Below, in pieces: positions 18,836 through 28,250 of a DNA stretch of 64,000 nucleotides. Both the position numbers and the translations under genes were made by a program. Source of the stretch: Candidatus Methylobacter favarea (lineage in GTDB: Bacteria; Pseudomonadota; Gammaproteobacteria; Methylococcales; Methylomonadaceae); the NCBI RefSeq assembly GCF_902806695.1, contig NZ_CADCXN010000001.1, forward strand, positions 62,001-126,000, written 5' to 3'. The notes beneath the pieces were generated by a model that saw only the letters and a program-made list of their open reading frames with translations, was not told where the DNA came from and did no database searches. How positions within the stretch are numbered: position 1 is the stretch's first letter; every line of letters begins with the position of its first letter.

Positions 18836-19348
18836 TTAATTCGCTGGCGAAACCTGAACTTTTACAATTTTACGGCGTTTATGAGCTGCTTTGGGTAACT
18901 CAACCCGCAGGATGCCATTTTTGTATTCGGCTTGAGCTTTAGCGGTATCGACTTCATCAGGCAGTTCTATGGCACGTTCAAAGCGGCCATAGGCGCATTC
19001 CTTGATATGATAATGGCCCTCGGTGCGCTCTTTCTGGATTTTCTTTTCCCCGCTGACTATAAGACGGTCATCAATAACCTGAAGATCCAGTTCGGCAATA
19101 TCCAGGCCAGGCGCTTCCAAGCTGGCAATAATCTTGTCGCCATCGTCAAACACCTCTGCCGCCATAACTCCCCAGCCGAGATTACGCCTCGCCAGTTCAG
19201 GACTTTGCTCCTGACAAAGCTCGCTGCTGTTATCGCCTGTAAACCGCGTGATGGCGCTTGCCGCCTTATGGGTTAACTTTTCCCAGCCTTCAGAGACCTG
19301 CTCCCACGCTTGGCTGATATTATGTTTCAATTGCTGAAATGTTTCCAT
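18836..19348 (-). CDS. Hsp20/alpha-crystallin family small heat-shock protein (third copy)
   Basis: A 170-aa sHsp: an N-terminal helical extension of about 65 residues (amphipathic, Trp-rich), the alpha-crystallin beta-sandwich (SLEAPGLDIAELDLQVIDDR, LIVSGEK, ...FERAIELPDEVD..KAQAEYKNGILRVELPK) and a short tail. Holdase that keeps unfolded proteins refoldable by DnaK. It is divergent from the other two copies of the island. It has its own ribosome site (CAGGAGTT) and heads the hsp20-cbpA-cbpM unit. Confidence 0.9.
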   Translation of the reverse strand: METFQQLKHNISQAWEQVSEGWEKLTHKAASAITRFTGDNSSELCQEQSPELARRNLGWGVMAAEVFDDGDKIIASLEAPGLDIAELDLQVIDDRLIVSGEKKIQKERTEGHYHIKECAYGRFERAIELPDEVDTAKAQAEYKNGILRVELPKAAHKRRKIVKVQVSPAN

Positions 19349-19505
19349 AATAACTCCTGTCAGAAATGTATGTGTCCGATTGTACGGGTAAAAAAAATTA
19401 CTCGACGCTATTTAGCCTTTATCCTCATTTATTCCATGCGCTCTTTATTTTAGGCCTGCCAACACATAAGGCGCCGTTAATATAAGAAAAAATTATCGAA
19501 CTTGT

Positions 19506-20114
19506 CTAGGAAGTTGATCCTGCAGCTTGGTGACCTTTTTTACGCACCGTTAAGGCAACAAAGATGAGCAGCCAGCCATTTATAATCATTTCGATGGAAA
19601 TAAACAATCCAATCACCCAGAGTCCCGAAAACGGCCAGCTAAAGAGAATGATTGCGGCCAGTATCAGGTTCAGTATGCCGGCAATTAGCGTCCATGCCCA
19701 TTGCCAGCCGGAGCGTCGATAACGTAGCGCATCAATAATCCGCACCACGCCGATTCCGGCCAGCAGAGCGCCCAGAAACAGGGTCAAGCCTGCCGACGCC
19801 GCAAGCGGATCCCATATGATAAGAGCGGCGATGGCCAGATAAAACAGCGCCACCACAAATTGCTGGGTCCTGCCGGACCACGTAGTTTCTTTGGCTTTGA
19901 GACTGTGCCACAACTGCAATAAGCCAGCCCCGAGTAAAATGCCGCCGTAAACAAGCACACTGGCTAAAGTTACATAAAACGCCATACCCATGCCCAATGT
20001 GCCGAGTACAACCATTAAAATACCCAGCGCCAGCAGCCAGCCCCACTGCCTGGGCAGTTCTTCCAGGACGCTTTCCGTTCGAAAGCTTTCATCATAAGTG
20101 TTTTCAGTTTTCAT
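19506..20114 (-). CDS. HdeD-family (DUF308) membrane protein
   Basis: A 202-aa integral membrane protein with about six hydrophobic helices in the DUF308 pattern (WGWLLALGILMVVLGTLGM; WDPLAASAGLTLFLGALLAG; ILNLILAAIILFSWPFSGLW). HdeD in E. coli contributes to acid resistance at high cell density; the biochemical role of the family is unknown. Being between yfdX and hsp20 it matches gene content seen in transmissible stress-tolerance loci. The ribosome site AAGGAGTT is strong. Confidence 0.88.
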   Translation of the reverse strand: MKTENTYDESFRTESVLEELPRQWGWLLALGILMVVLGTLGMGMAFYVTLASVLVYGGILLGAGLLQLWHSLKAKETTWSGRTQQFVVALFYLAIAALIIWDPLAASAGLTLFLGALLAGIGVVRIIDALRYRRSGWQWAWTLIAGILNLILAAIILFSWPFSGLWVIGLFISIEMIINGWLLIFVALTVRKKGHQAAGSTS

Positions 20115-20220
20115 GAGATTAACTCCTTGATCTGATATACGTTTAGTTCAAGCCTTGAGAGGCGCTCTGAAACAATAGCCGATCGGATTTACTTCAGAGT
20201 GTCAACTCTCAAAATAGGGG

Positions 20221-21135
20221 TTACTTCATAATGGAGCGTTTAATATCGGCCAGGGATTGCCTGATTTTGTCAAAGAAGCCATGCCCGGATTTTCCGCCTT
20301 TTGTTCTTTTTTCTATGTCATTGATCTGATCAGCCAAATTTTTATGCACTTTTTTATCCCCGTAACCCAGTGCCCTAGCTATTTCAAGCTGAGTTCCGGC
20401 ATCGTTCAGGAAAGTTGCCAGCTCTTTGTTTTCCTTATCAGTACGCTTTTTATTCTCGGCCAGAGCCTCCGCGTTCTCCAACAGAAGCTCAGCACGCATG
20501 ATAGGCAGCGGAAAGATAAACTCTTCAACCACAAGCGTATTTAAAGCCAATTCAAGAGCGGCTTTGGCCTCGTCTATTTTGCCTTGATCAATAAGGGGTA
20601 TAACCGCTTTGATAGCCCCAGGATAAGTAGCCAAGGGAATGGATGTGACGCGGACAGTCATTTGGCTCATCAACCCGGAAATCAGCGTGCGGGCCTCCTG
20701 TACCCGGCCTTTTTCCAGATAATCTTCGGCTTCCTTGATGGCTTTTTTAATGGCCGCTTCGGAAGCATAAAGATCACTTGTTATAACGCTGACTTTCAGC
20801 GGTGCAAGCGTCAATTGCGGATCGCGTGACAGAATGACTTCAAGTTTGCCGGTTACTTTTTCAAGAGCCGCAATGGCTTCATCAGTTTTTTTCGCCTCCA
20901 GCGCCAGCAGAGCTTTCTCTGTCTCTTCAATACTCGTGACTGCCTCGCTGATAATCCGCCGGCGCTTTTCGCTGATCTTGTCCTGCGCCTCCGGCGTCAC
21001 CTCAGTCTGTACAGACTGCATAGGCCGGGAAGATTCCTCCGCCTTCCTGGTTTTGGCAAGGACGGAGGAATTCAGGGCAAGTAGAATAACAGTTAAGAGA
21101 ATGCCGGTAAGTTGATGCCAATTATTTTTATTCAT
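20221..21135 (-). CDS. YfdX family protein, exported
   Basis: A 304-aa protein starting at the ATG at 21135, which has a strong ribosome site (AAGGAGAACGT). An upstream in-frame start would add 42 residues covering non-coding repeat DNA and is rejected. The N-terminus is a signal peptide (LLTVILLALNSSVLA, then cleavage near residue 27). The rest is helical and charged with the YfdX pattern (RIISEAVTSIEETEKALLAL, ..LYASEAAIKKAIKEAEDYLEKG..). YfdX proteins are acid- and heat-responsive periplasmic chaperone-like proteins. It sits between dnaK and hdeD. Confidence 0.85.
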   Translation of the reverse strand: MNKNNWHQLTGILLTVILLALNSSVLAKTRKAEESSRPMQSVQTEVTPEAQDKISEKRRRIISEAVTSIEETEKALLALEAKKTDEAIAALEKVTGKLEVILSRDPQLTLAPLKVSVITSDLYASEAAIKKAIKEAEDYLEKGRVQEARTLISGLMSQMTVRVTSIPLATYPGAIKAVIPLIDQGKIDEAKAALELALNTLVVEEFIFPLPIMRAELLLENAEALAENKKRTDKENKELATFLNDAGTQLEIARALGYGDKKVHKNLADQINDIEKRTKGGKSGHGFFDKIRQSLADIKRSIMK

Positions 21136-21191
21136 ACGTTCTCCTTGTGCAAGTAGTGAATACCAGCAAGCAATAAGAAATGATCCCTTCA

Positions 21192-21270
21192 GGAATGAAG
21201 CCGATGATGAGAGCGAGGTCTGCATGCAGGCGTTCCTGGCCGACAGATTTGAAATTCCCAAGGCGACTTA
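21192..21270. repeat. Divergent intergenic repeat, copy 2
   Basis: The non-coding gap between dnaK and yfdX carries blocks AATGAAGCCGATGATGAGAG, CGAGGTCT and CTGGCCGACAGATTTGAAA, AAGGCGA that parallel those at 3783-3912 in order and orientation. Similarity is partial, about 80 percent over the first block by eye. Probably an old dispersed element. Confidence 0.4.
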
Positions 21271-21331
21271 ATTGAAACTTATAACAACAACTGACAAATT
21301 GTCGAGAATTCCAATTGCTCCTGCTTCAACG

Positions 21332-21346
21332 CGGCTAATGTAGCCG
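21332..21346 (-). terminator. Weak hairpin downstream of dnaK
   Basis: A 6-bp stem (CGGCTA/TAGCCG) with a 3-base loop lies 20 bases after the dnaK stop. No U-tract follows, so intrinsic termination is doubtful; it could protect a 3' end. Confidence 0.25.
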
Positions 21347-21365
21347 ATAGCCTTTACGGATCCGG

Positions 21366-23273
21366 CTAATGTTTAGTCACATCCTCGAACTCGGCATCAA
21401 CTACACCGTCCTCACTAGCAGAACCTGCTTCCGCGCTCGATGCTTTATCTTCCGGCTGCTGCGCATACAGTCTTTCAGCCATTTTTGCCGAAGCTTTGCT
21501 CAGCTCATTGCTTCTTTCTTCAATAGCGGCTTTATCATCGCTTTTTACGGCCTCTTCAACAGCCTTGATCGCAGACTCGATAGTTTCTTTTTCGCCGGCT
21601 TCCAGTTTGGCGCCAAGCTCGTCCATGGACTTGCGCGTTGCATGGACCAAGGCATCGGCCTGGTTGCGCGCGTGCACCAGTTCATGAAATTTCTTGTCCT
21701 CCTCGGCATGGGCTTCGGCATCCTTGATCATACGTTTTACTTCAGCCTCGGAAAGTCCGCTTGAAGCTTTGATCACAATTGACTGCTGTTTGCCGGTGGC
21801 CTTATCCTTTGCCGAAACATTGAGTATGCCGTTAGCATCGATATCAAAGGTGACTTCAATCTGCGGCGTGCCGCGCGGCGCAGGCGGAATGCCAGCCAGG
21901 TTAAACTGCCCCAGCGATTTATTATCGGCGGCCCGTTCGCGCTCGCCTTGCAGCACATGGACGGTAACGGCGGACTGGTTATCGTCGGCGGTAGAAAATA
22001 TCTCAGCTGCACGGGTTGGAATTGTGGTGTTTTTTTCGATCAGTTTGGTCATGACGCCGCCCATGGTTTCAATACCCAGCGACAAGGGCGTGACATCAAG
22101 CAGCAGCACATCCTTAACTTCACCGGATAGCACGGCAGCCTGGATTGCTGCGCCAATCGCTACTGCCTCATCGGGATTGACATCCTTGCGCGGCTCCTTG
22201 CCGAAAAACGACCGGACTTGTTCCTGGACCTTGGGCATGCGCGTCTGACCACCCACCAGAATGACCTCATCAATGTCGGAAATTTTCATGCCCGCATCTT
22301 TCAATGCGGTTTTGCAGGGTTCGATTGTACGCTTGATCAAATCTTCCACCAGGGCTTCGAACTTGGCGCGCGTCAGCTTGACATTAAGATGCTTCGGACC
22401 GCTTCGATCGGCGGTGATATAGGGAAGATTCACATCGGTCTGCTGACTCGATGAAAGCTCGATTTTGGCTTTTTCGGCGGCTTCTTTCAAACGCTGCATG
22501 GCCAACGGGTCGCCGCGCAAATCCATGCCATGTTCTTTCTTGAATTCATCGGCCAGAAAGTCCATCAGACGCTTGTCAAAATCTTCGCCGCCCAGAAACG
22601 TATCGCCATTCGTGGAGTGCACCTCGAACTGGTGCTCACCTTCCATTTCGGCTATTTCGATAATCGATATATCAAAGGTGCCGCCGCCCAGGTCATAGAC
22701 AGCCAGTTTCTGATCGCCGCGTTTTTTGTCCATGCCGTAAGCCAGGGCGGCGGCGGTGGGCTCATTTATAATGCGTTTGACGTCTAAGCCGGCAATGCGG
22801 CCGGCGTCCTTGGTGGCCTGACGCTGTGAGTCATTAAAATAGGCGGGGACGGTAATGACTGCCGAAGTAACCGCTTCGCCTAAATATTCTTCAGCCGTTT
22901 GCTTCATCTTCTTCAATACCGTGGCCGAAATCTCAGGCGGCGCCATTTTTTTTCCGTTTACCTCGACCCAGGCATCGCCGTTTTCCGCCTTGATAATCTT
23001 ATACGGCACCATATCGATATCGCGCCTGACCACAGAGTCATCATAGCGCCGGCCGATCAGTCGCTTGATAGCGAACAGGGTATTATGGGGATTGGTGACG
23101 GCCTGGCGCTTCGCGGTCTGGCCAACCAGCACCTCACCCTCTTTCGTAAACGCCACAATGGAAGGCGTAGTACGGCTGCCCTCGCTGTTTTCGATGACCT
23201 TGGGCGCATCCCCTTCCATTATGGCCACGCAGGAGTTAGTAGTTCCCAGGTCAATTCCAATGGTTTTGCTCAT
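21366..23273 (-). CDS. dnaK: Molecular chaperone DnaK (Hsp70)
   Basis: A 635-aa Hsp70 of canonical architecture: nucleotide-binding domain ([37 protein letters not shown]), conserved linker [16 protein letters not shown], substrate-binding domain, and a helical lid ending with VVDAEFEDV. The Gram-negative-type N-terminal insertion is present. It is embedded with small heat-shock proteins, yfdX, hdeD and cbpA rather than with grpE and dnaJ, so it may be a second, stress-dedicated copy; whether another dnaK exists elsewhere cannot be seen here. Confidence 0.96.
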   Translation of the reverse strand: MSKTIGIDLGTTNSCVAIMEGDAPKVIENSEGSRTTPSIVAFTKEGEVLVGQTAKRQAVTNPHNTLFAIKRLIGRRYDDSVVRRDIDMVPYKIIKAENGDAWVEVNGKKMAPPEISATVLKKMKQTAEEYLGEAVTSAVITVPAYFNDSQRQATKDAGRIAGLDVKRIINEPTAAALAYGMDKKRGDQKLAVYDLGGGTFDISIIEIAEMEGEHQFEVHSTNGDTFLGGEDFDKRLMDFLADEFKKEHGMDLRGDPLAMQRLKEAAEKAKIELSSSQQTDVNLPYITADRSGPKHLNVKLTRAKFEALVEDLIKRTIEPCKTALKDAGMKISDIDEVILVGGQTRMPKVQEQVRSFFGKEPRKDVNPDEAVAIGAAIQAAVLSGEVKDVLLLDVTPLSLGIETMGGVMTKLIEKNTTIPTRAAEIFSTADDNQSAVTVHVLQGERERAADNKSLGQFNLAGIPPAPRGTPQIEVTFDIDANGILNVSAKDKATGKQQSIVIKASSGLSEAEVKRMIKDAEAHAEEDKKFHELVHARNQADALVHATRKSMDELGAKLEAGEKETIESAIKAVEEAVKSDDKAAIEERSNELSKASAKMAERLYAQQPEDKASSAEAGSASEDGVVDAEFEDVTKH

Positions 23274-23586
23274 AATCTTATCCTCTTACGTTAATAACTT
23301 AATGCTAACTAAAGTAAAACTCCAGAAGAGCCAAATGCTTGAATATTGGACTGGTATTTAACAGTGCCCTCTGGCGACTGGATAATTATCGTTAGCCGTT
23401 TTATTGCGGAGGATTTGACAGCGTTTTTGAAATAATTCTCCTGTTAAATTAGGGGTATCAACTAATAAATTAATAAAATCACAGTGCTTTTCAAAATCGC
23501 TGATAATTAATTCAAATGTTGATACCCCGCAGTAAAGCTGCGCTATCAGATAATATCCCGCTAATATCCGGGTTAACCCGACTTCG
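23274..23586. other. Regulatory gap between hsp20 and dnaK
   Basis: 313 bases without a gene. It contains an 11-bp inverted repeat with arms 55 bases apart (listed separately). On the minus strand, a TTGATA box inside one arm followed after 18 bases by AATTAT is a possible housekeeping promoter for dnaK. I found no good sigma-32 consensus and no CIRCE element. Confidence 0.45.
23452..23528. repeat. Long-spaced perfect inverted repeat upstream of dnaK
   Basis: GGGGTATCAAC (23452-23462) and GTTGATACCCC (23518-23528) are exact inverted copies with a 55-bp AT-rich centre. Could be a pair of operator half-sites looping across the dnaK promoter, or two divergent promoter elements. Confidence 0.45.
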
Positions 23587-23988
23587 TCATCCCGCTTTGA
23601 TTTCGATTTTACGCGGCTGCAATTCGGAGCGCTTAGGCACTTTCAGGGTTAAGACTCCATCTTTCATTTGAGCCTCAATTTTATCTACTTCCAGTTCGCT
23701 GCTCAGGCTGAAGCTGCGCTGAAAACGGCTTCCGCGCACCTCGGCATACAGTGACTCCATGCCTTCGGGCATATCAATGACCATTTGGCCTTCGATGGTC
23801 AAATTGTTTTTATCAACCTGAATATTGAGCCGGTCCCGGGAAACGCCGGGCAAATCGGCCAGCAAGGTAATACCTGTTCCATCCTCGTAGACATCCACTG
23901 CCGGACGCAAAACAATATCGCGATCGGGTTGGCCCTGCACATTGGGCACTTCTGATTTTCCGGCTTGTGTTAATTGACTTTCATTCAT
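23587..23988 (-). CDS. Hsp20/alpha-crystallin family small heat-shock protein (second copy)
   Basis: A 133-aa sHsp with the alpha-crystallin domain (IVLRPAVDVYEDGTGITLLA; ADLPGVSRDRLNIQVDKNNL; GVLTLKVPKRSEL). It follows the first copy by 50 bases in the same direction, so the two probably form a dicistronic unit, possibly making mixed oligomers as with paired sHsps in other bacteria. Ribosome site GAGGAGAATT. Confidence 0.92.
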   Translation of the reverse strand: MNESQLTQAGKSEVPNVQGQPDRDIVLRPAVDVYEDGTGITLLADLPGVSRDRLNIQVDKNNLTIEGQMVIDMPEGMESLYAEVRGSRFQRSFSLSSELEVDKIEAQMKDGVLTLKVPKRSELQPRKIEIKAG

Positions 23989-24038
23989 GATGAATTCTCC
24001 TCACGATAATTATTTACCTGATTTATTTAACTTCGAGC

Positions 24039-24479
24039 TTATTTAACCTGAATCTGACGAGGTTTAACTGCTTCACGCCGCTGAACAATGACATGCAGGA
24101 CGCCGTCGCGATAGCTGGCTTCAACCTTTTCAGAATCTATATCTTCCGGCAAGGTCAAAACCCGGCGAAACTCGCCATTGAAGCGTTCGCTCAGGTAACA
24201 AGTGGCGTTCTCCTGGCTTTTTAACTCGCGCTTGCCGGAAAAGGTCAGCAGGTTTTGCTGTAATTGAATATCGAGACTGTTCGGATCAATGCCTGCGGCA
24301 AAAATATAAACATCCACGCGTTCGGCTGATGCCCCCACATTCGTAGCCGGAAAGCTTCCGGCGGCAGCGGCGCGAATGCTGGAAATGCTTGGCCATGCCC
24401 CGAACAAACTGTCCATTTGCCTGCGCATGCGCTCGAACTGGTCGCTTAAATCACTTTCTAAATAGGTTTGATATAACAT
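24039..24479 (-). CDS. Hsp20/alpha-crystallin family small heat-shock protein (first copy)
   Basis: A 146-aa sHsp: a short N-terminal arm (FERMRRQMDSLFGAWPSISS) of the kind that drives oligomerisation, then the alpha-crystallin domain (RVDVYIFAAGIDPNSLDIQL; LLTFSGKRELK; GVLHVIVQRREAVKPRQIQV). Ribosome site GAGGAGGAACC is very strong. Upstream lie a sigma-54-type promoter candidate and a perfect 17-bp dyad. It heads the hsp20-hsp20 pair. Confidence 0.92.
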   Translation of the reverse strand: MLYQTYLESDLSDQFERMRRQMDSLFGAWPSISSIRAAAAGSFPATNVGASAERVDVYIFAAGIDPNSLDIQLQQNLLTFSGKRELKSQENATCYLSERFNGEFRRVLTLPEDIDSEKVEASYRDGVLHVIVQRREAVKPRQIQVK

Positions 24480-24521
24480 AGTAGGTTCCTCCTCGGCTTT
24501 AAGAAATTCATGCCATTTATA

Positions 24522-24538
24522 GGGTTATGACATAACCC
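24522..24538. promoter_or_regulatory. Perfect 17-bp dyad upstream of hsp20
   Basis: GGGTTATG-A-CATAACCC is an exact palindrome with one central base, 43 bases before the hsp20 start. On the minus strand it is followed directly by TATAAA, so it fills exactly the spacer of a potential sigma-70 promoter (weak TATTCT, 17 bases, TATAAA). This is the geometry of an operator; the binding protein is unknown. Confidence 0.5.
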
Positions 24539-24559
24539 AGAATAGACCATAAATTATTC

Positions 24560-24575
24560 AGCAGAATTTATGCCA
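24560..24575 (-). promoter_or_regulatory. Candidate sigma-54 promoter for hsp20
   Basis: On the minus strand TGGCATAAATTCTGCT places GG and GC ten bases apart, the invariant spacing of sigma-54 promoters, with a TGGCA upstream box and a CTGC downstream box against the consensus TGGCAC-N5-TTGC. It points at the first hsp20 about 80 bases away. The island carries its own sigma-54 activator at 15984, which makes the match more believable. Confidence 0.45.
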
Positions 24576-24626
24576 TATCATAAGCCATTGTATTTGTAAG
24601 AAATACTTATAGAGACTTCGAATATC

Positions 24627-24677
24627 CCGGCCATGCTGACCACCTTGCCACAGGAACTCCGGCCAAATTGACCGCCT
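24627..24677. mobile_element. Possible IS21-type end remnant
   Basis: Two imperfect direct copies of a 19-mer, CCGGCCATGCTGACCACCT (24627-24645) and CCGGCCAAATTGACCGCCT (24659-24677), differ at 4 positions. Repeats of this CCGGCCA...TGACC kind occur at the ends of IS21-family elements. No transposase remains, so this would be a relic at most. Confidence 0.3.
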
Positions 24678-24888
24678 CTTCAAGGCCCTCGCTAAGGAAC
24701 AAATGACGGCTGTGTACAGGCTGTTGTAACTAACGGGCGAGGCGCGAGAATCCGCCATTGACAGAGCAAGTTAAAGCCTTAAACCTAATCCACTGGCTTA
24801 AAATTAGAGGGCAGGAGCAGTTTTAGCTGGAACTTCAGCAGCGATCAATAGCCGATAAAGAAGGCCTTTAAGCGGATTAAAAACCCGC

Positions 24889-25905
<1,017 letters not shown>

Positions 25906-26058
25906 TTATGGGTTTGAAGTATTGGAATCTCTCCCTAAATCATCCAGCGGGTTAACGCATTAAAGTGATTTATCGAGAGATTTATTGTATCAGGGAATGC
26001 TTGTTGCTTGGTATTTTGGGATGAAGATCATTCACCAGTTGAAATTTTAGAGGATTTT

Positions 26059-26694
26059 ATGAAGTCTAGACAATTTACAATATTCGGGTTATTTGCAGTA
26101 TTACTCGGTTTAATGCCTGCCGCTCCGCTAACAGCTGCTGATTTGCTGCCTCCGCAACAGCCCATCCAAACTGCTTCCGACCAATTGCAGATTAAATTGC
26201 AGGACAAATCCTTTACCAAAGATTTTGCCCAGATTACCCGGTATGTTAAGCAGGTTATCGACCCGCATACTGACTTCGACAGAATTGCCGCCTTAGTGCT
26301 CGGAAAATTATGGAAAACAGCCACGCCGCAGGAACGGGAGCGTTTTAAAGACGAATTCCAGACTCTGCTGGTGAGAACCTATTCCCGGGCATTTGTAGAA
26401 TTCAAGGATTGGACGATACGCTATTTGCCGCTGCAAATGGAAAATAATGCGAAAAAAGTGATTGTGAAGACAGAAGTTTTACAACCTGGAAAGCAGCCGG
26501 TTAGTGTAAATTACCGGATGCTGCTAAGTAATGGCCAATGGAAAGCCTACGATATTATGATTGAAGGTGTAAGTCTGGTTACTAATTACCGTACCACCTT
26601 CACCAATGAAGTTAAAACCAAGGGTTCACTAAGTGCAGTCATTGATAGCCTGTCCAAGCGTAATGCCGAAGCGCTTGCATCAAAAAATTCATAA
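26059..26694 (+). CDS. MlaC/Ttg2D-like periplasmic phospholipid-binding protein
   Basis: 211 aa from the ATG at 26059, preceded by a good ribosome site (AGAGGA); an earlier in-frame ATG at 26008 lacks one and would bury the signal peptide (FTIFGLFAVLLGLMPAAPLTAA). The body follows the MlaC pattern (VLGKLWKTATPQERERFKDE, then FQTLLVRTYSRAF). MlaC proteins ferry phospholipids between the outer-membrane MlaA complex and the inner-membrane MlaFEDB pump. No mlaFED genes are adjacent. A second family member, HpnM, is encoded at 30777. Confidence 0.85.
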   Translation: MKSRQFTIFGLFAVLLGLMPAAPLTAADLLPPQQPIQTASDQLQIKLQDKSFTKDFAQITRYVKQVIDPHTDFDRIAALVLGKLWKTATPQERERFKDEFQTLLVRTYSRAFVEFKDWTIRYLPLQMENNAKKVIVKTEVLQPGKQPVSVNYRMLLSNGQWKAYDIMIEGVSLVTNYRTTFTNEVKTKGSLSAVIDSLSKRNAEALASKNS

Positions 26695-26872
26695 TGATTG
26701 AGTAGCTGATCCTGCCACTTGCCGGCCCGATTAATTATTGTTATGTATAAATTTAATCTTGCTGACCTGCTTCCCCCTACAGATTCCTTGCCTTTCTTTT
26801 TTCCCGGTCCGGATGCTGTATCTCATCACTAGAGAGCATTCGGTCCGCATATCCGGCAATCAATAGCCTGAA

Positions 26873-27844
26873 ATGCTTGATTATCAACCCTTATATGAAG
26901 CCTTGCTTGATGCAAAAGCGGATGCCTGGACAAGCATTTTGCCCCGACAACTGGCCAGTGCATTCACTTCCAGGCATGGCAATTTAGCTAAATGGCAAAC
27001 GCTGATCAATCAGCTGCCGGAATTGACGCCAACGCTGAATTTACTGGATGCTGATGCGGTGCAGATAGGTTGTTCTAAAGATGTTTCTGATGAAGCACGA
27101 GCGCAACTGGAAAATTCACTCAGAGCATTACATCCCTGGCGTAAAGGCCCGTATGATATATTCGGCATTAAAATTAACAGCGAGTGGCGGTCGGACTGGA
27201 AATGGAATCGACTGAAAGATCATATCGCCCCGCTTAAAAATCGCCTGGTATTGGATGTGGGTTGCGGCAACGGCTATCACTGCTGGCGTATGCGGGGGGC
27301 CCAGGCAAAAATGGTAGTCGGCATTGATCCGCTTTTGCTCAACGTGATGCAGTTTCAGATGATCAGAAAGCTAGCCGGTGAAGCGCCTGTTTATGTTTTA
27401 CCGCTGGCCATGGAACAGCTGCCTCAGGGCTTGAAGATCTTTGCTACGGTATTTTCCATGGGCGTGCTTTATCATCGGCGCTCGCCTGTTGACCATCTGC
27501 TGGAATTAAGAGATTGTCTTCAGCCCGGCGGCGAATTAATACTGGAAACCATCGTAATTGACGGCGGCCCAGGTAAAGTATTATTACCTGAAGAACGCTA
27601 TGCCAATATGCGAAATGTCTGGTTTCTGCCCAGCTGCGAAACTTTGGCCAGTTGGCTGAAACGCTGCGGTTTTGTAAATATCCGGCTGATCGATATTTCT
27701 ATAACCGGCATTCATGAACAGCGAACGACAGACTGGATGACTTTTCAATCACTGAAAGATTTTCTTGATGAAAAAAATCCACAGCTAACCCGTGAAGGTC
27801 TGCCCGCCCCAAAACGGGCCATTTTTATTGCCAATTCAGCCTGA
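26873..27844 (+). CDS. cmoB: tRNA U34 carboxymethyltransferase
   Basis: Converts 5-hydroxyuridine at position 34 of certain tRNAs to 5-carboxymethoxyuridine using carboxy-SAM. 323 aa, normal for the family. Signatures: HPWRKGPYDIFGIKINSEWR, SDWKWNRL, the SAM loop LDVGCGNGYHCWRM and GIDPLLLNVMQFQ. The partner cmoA is not in this window. Confidence 0.95.
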   Translation: MLDYQPLYEALLDAKADAWTSILPRQLASAFTSRHGNLAKWQTLINQLPELTPTLNLLDADAVQIGCSKDVSDEARAQLENSLRALHPWRKGPYDIFGIKINSEWRSDWKWNRLKDHIAPLKNRLVLDVGCGNGYHCWRMRGAQAKMVVGIDPLLLNVMQFQMIRKLAGEAPVYVLPLAMEQLPQGLKIFATVFSMGVLYHRRSPVDHLLELRDCLQPGGELILETIVIDGGPGKVLLPEERYANMRNVWFLPSCETLASWLKRCGFVNIRLIDISITGIHEQRTTDWMTFQSLKDFLDEKNPQLTREGLPAPKRAIFIANSA

Positions 27845-28016
27845 GCGCATTATGGGCAAGCAGGCGCTCAGGCGGCTAACCAGGCTTTCAGAAATATCTG
27901 AGATGAAAAATTTCTGCGGCCAGTTCAAGGAGTTGTACTTTCCATTTTTACAGTCCAGTTTCATATATAATTAAGCCACTTGATTTGTACATTACCCCCT
28001 TTAAAATTTTTATCAG

Positions 28017-28250
28017 ATGGCAAGAAAGAAAAGCGTAACTTTATTTGAAGACGCCCTCAAAGAACTGGAACAGTTGGTTAGCCAGCTTGAACAGGGCGAT
28101 ATTTCGCTGGAAGAGTCATTAAAGTCGTTTGAACGCGGCGTCACCCTCACCCGAATATGTCAAAAAGCCTTACAAGAAGCCGAACAGAAGGTTCAGATTT
28201 TGATTGAAAAAAACGGCACTCAGACCCTGGAGCCTTTTACCGATGAGTAA
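28017..28250 (+). CDS. xseB: Exodeoxyribonuclease VII small subunit
   Basis: A 77-aa two-helix protein that binds XseA to form exonuclease VII. Typical sequence FEDALKELEQLVSQLEQGDI followed by SLEESLKSFERGVTLTR. It overlaps ispA by 8 bases, the conserved xseB-ispA arrangement. Confidence 0.95.
   Translation: MARKKSVTLFEDALKELEQLVSQLEQGDISLEESLKSFERGVTLTRICQKALQEAEQKVQILIEKNGTQTLEPFTDE

Noticed and set aside
21136-21261. 42-residue upstream extension of the YfdX protein
   Set aside because: It would bury the signal peptide and translate repeat DNA; the ATG at 21135 has a strong ribosome site.
23274-23586. Sigma-32 promoter or CIRCE element before dnaK
   Set aside because: CCCC-containing pieces exist but no CTTGAA box at the right distance; the CIRCE inverted repeat is absent.
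24558-24758. 66-codon minus-strand frame between hemB and hsp20
   Set aside because: Covers the direct CCGGCCA repeats and the sigma-54 promoter candidate; no recognisable protein character.
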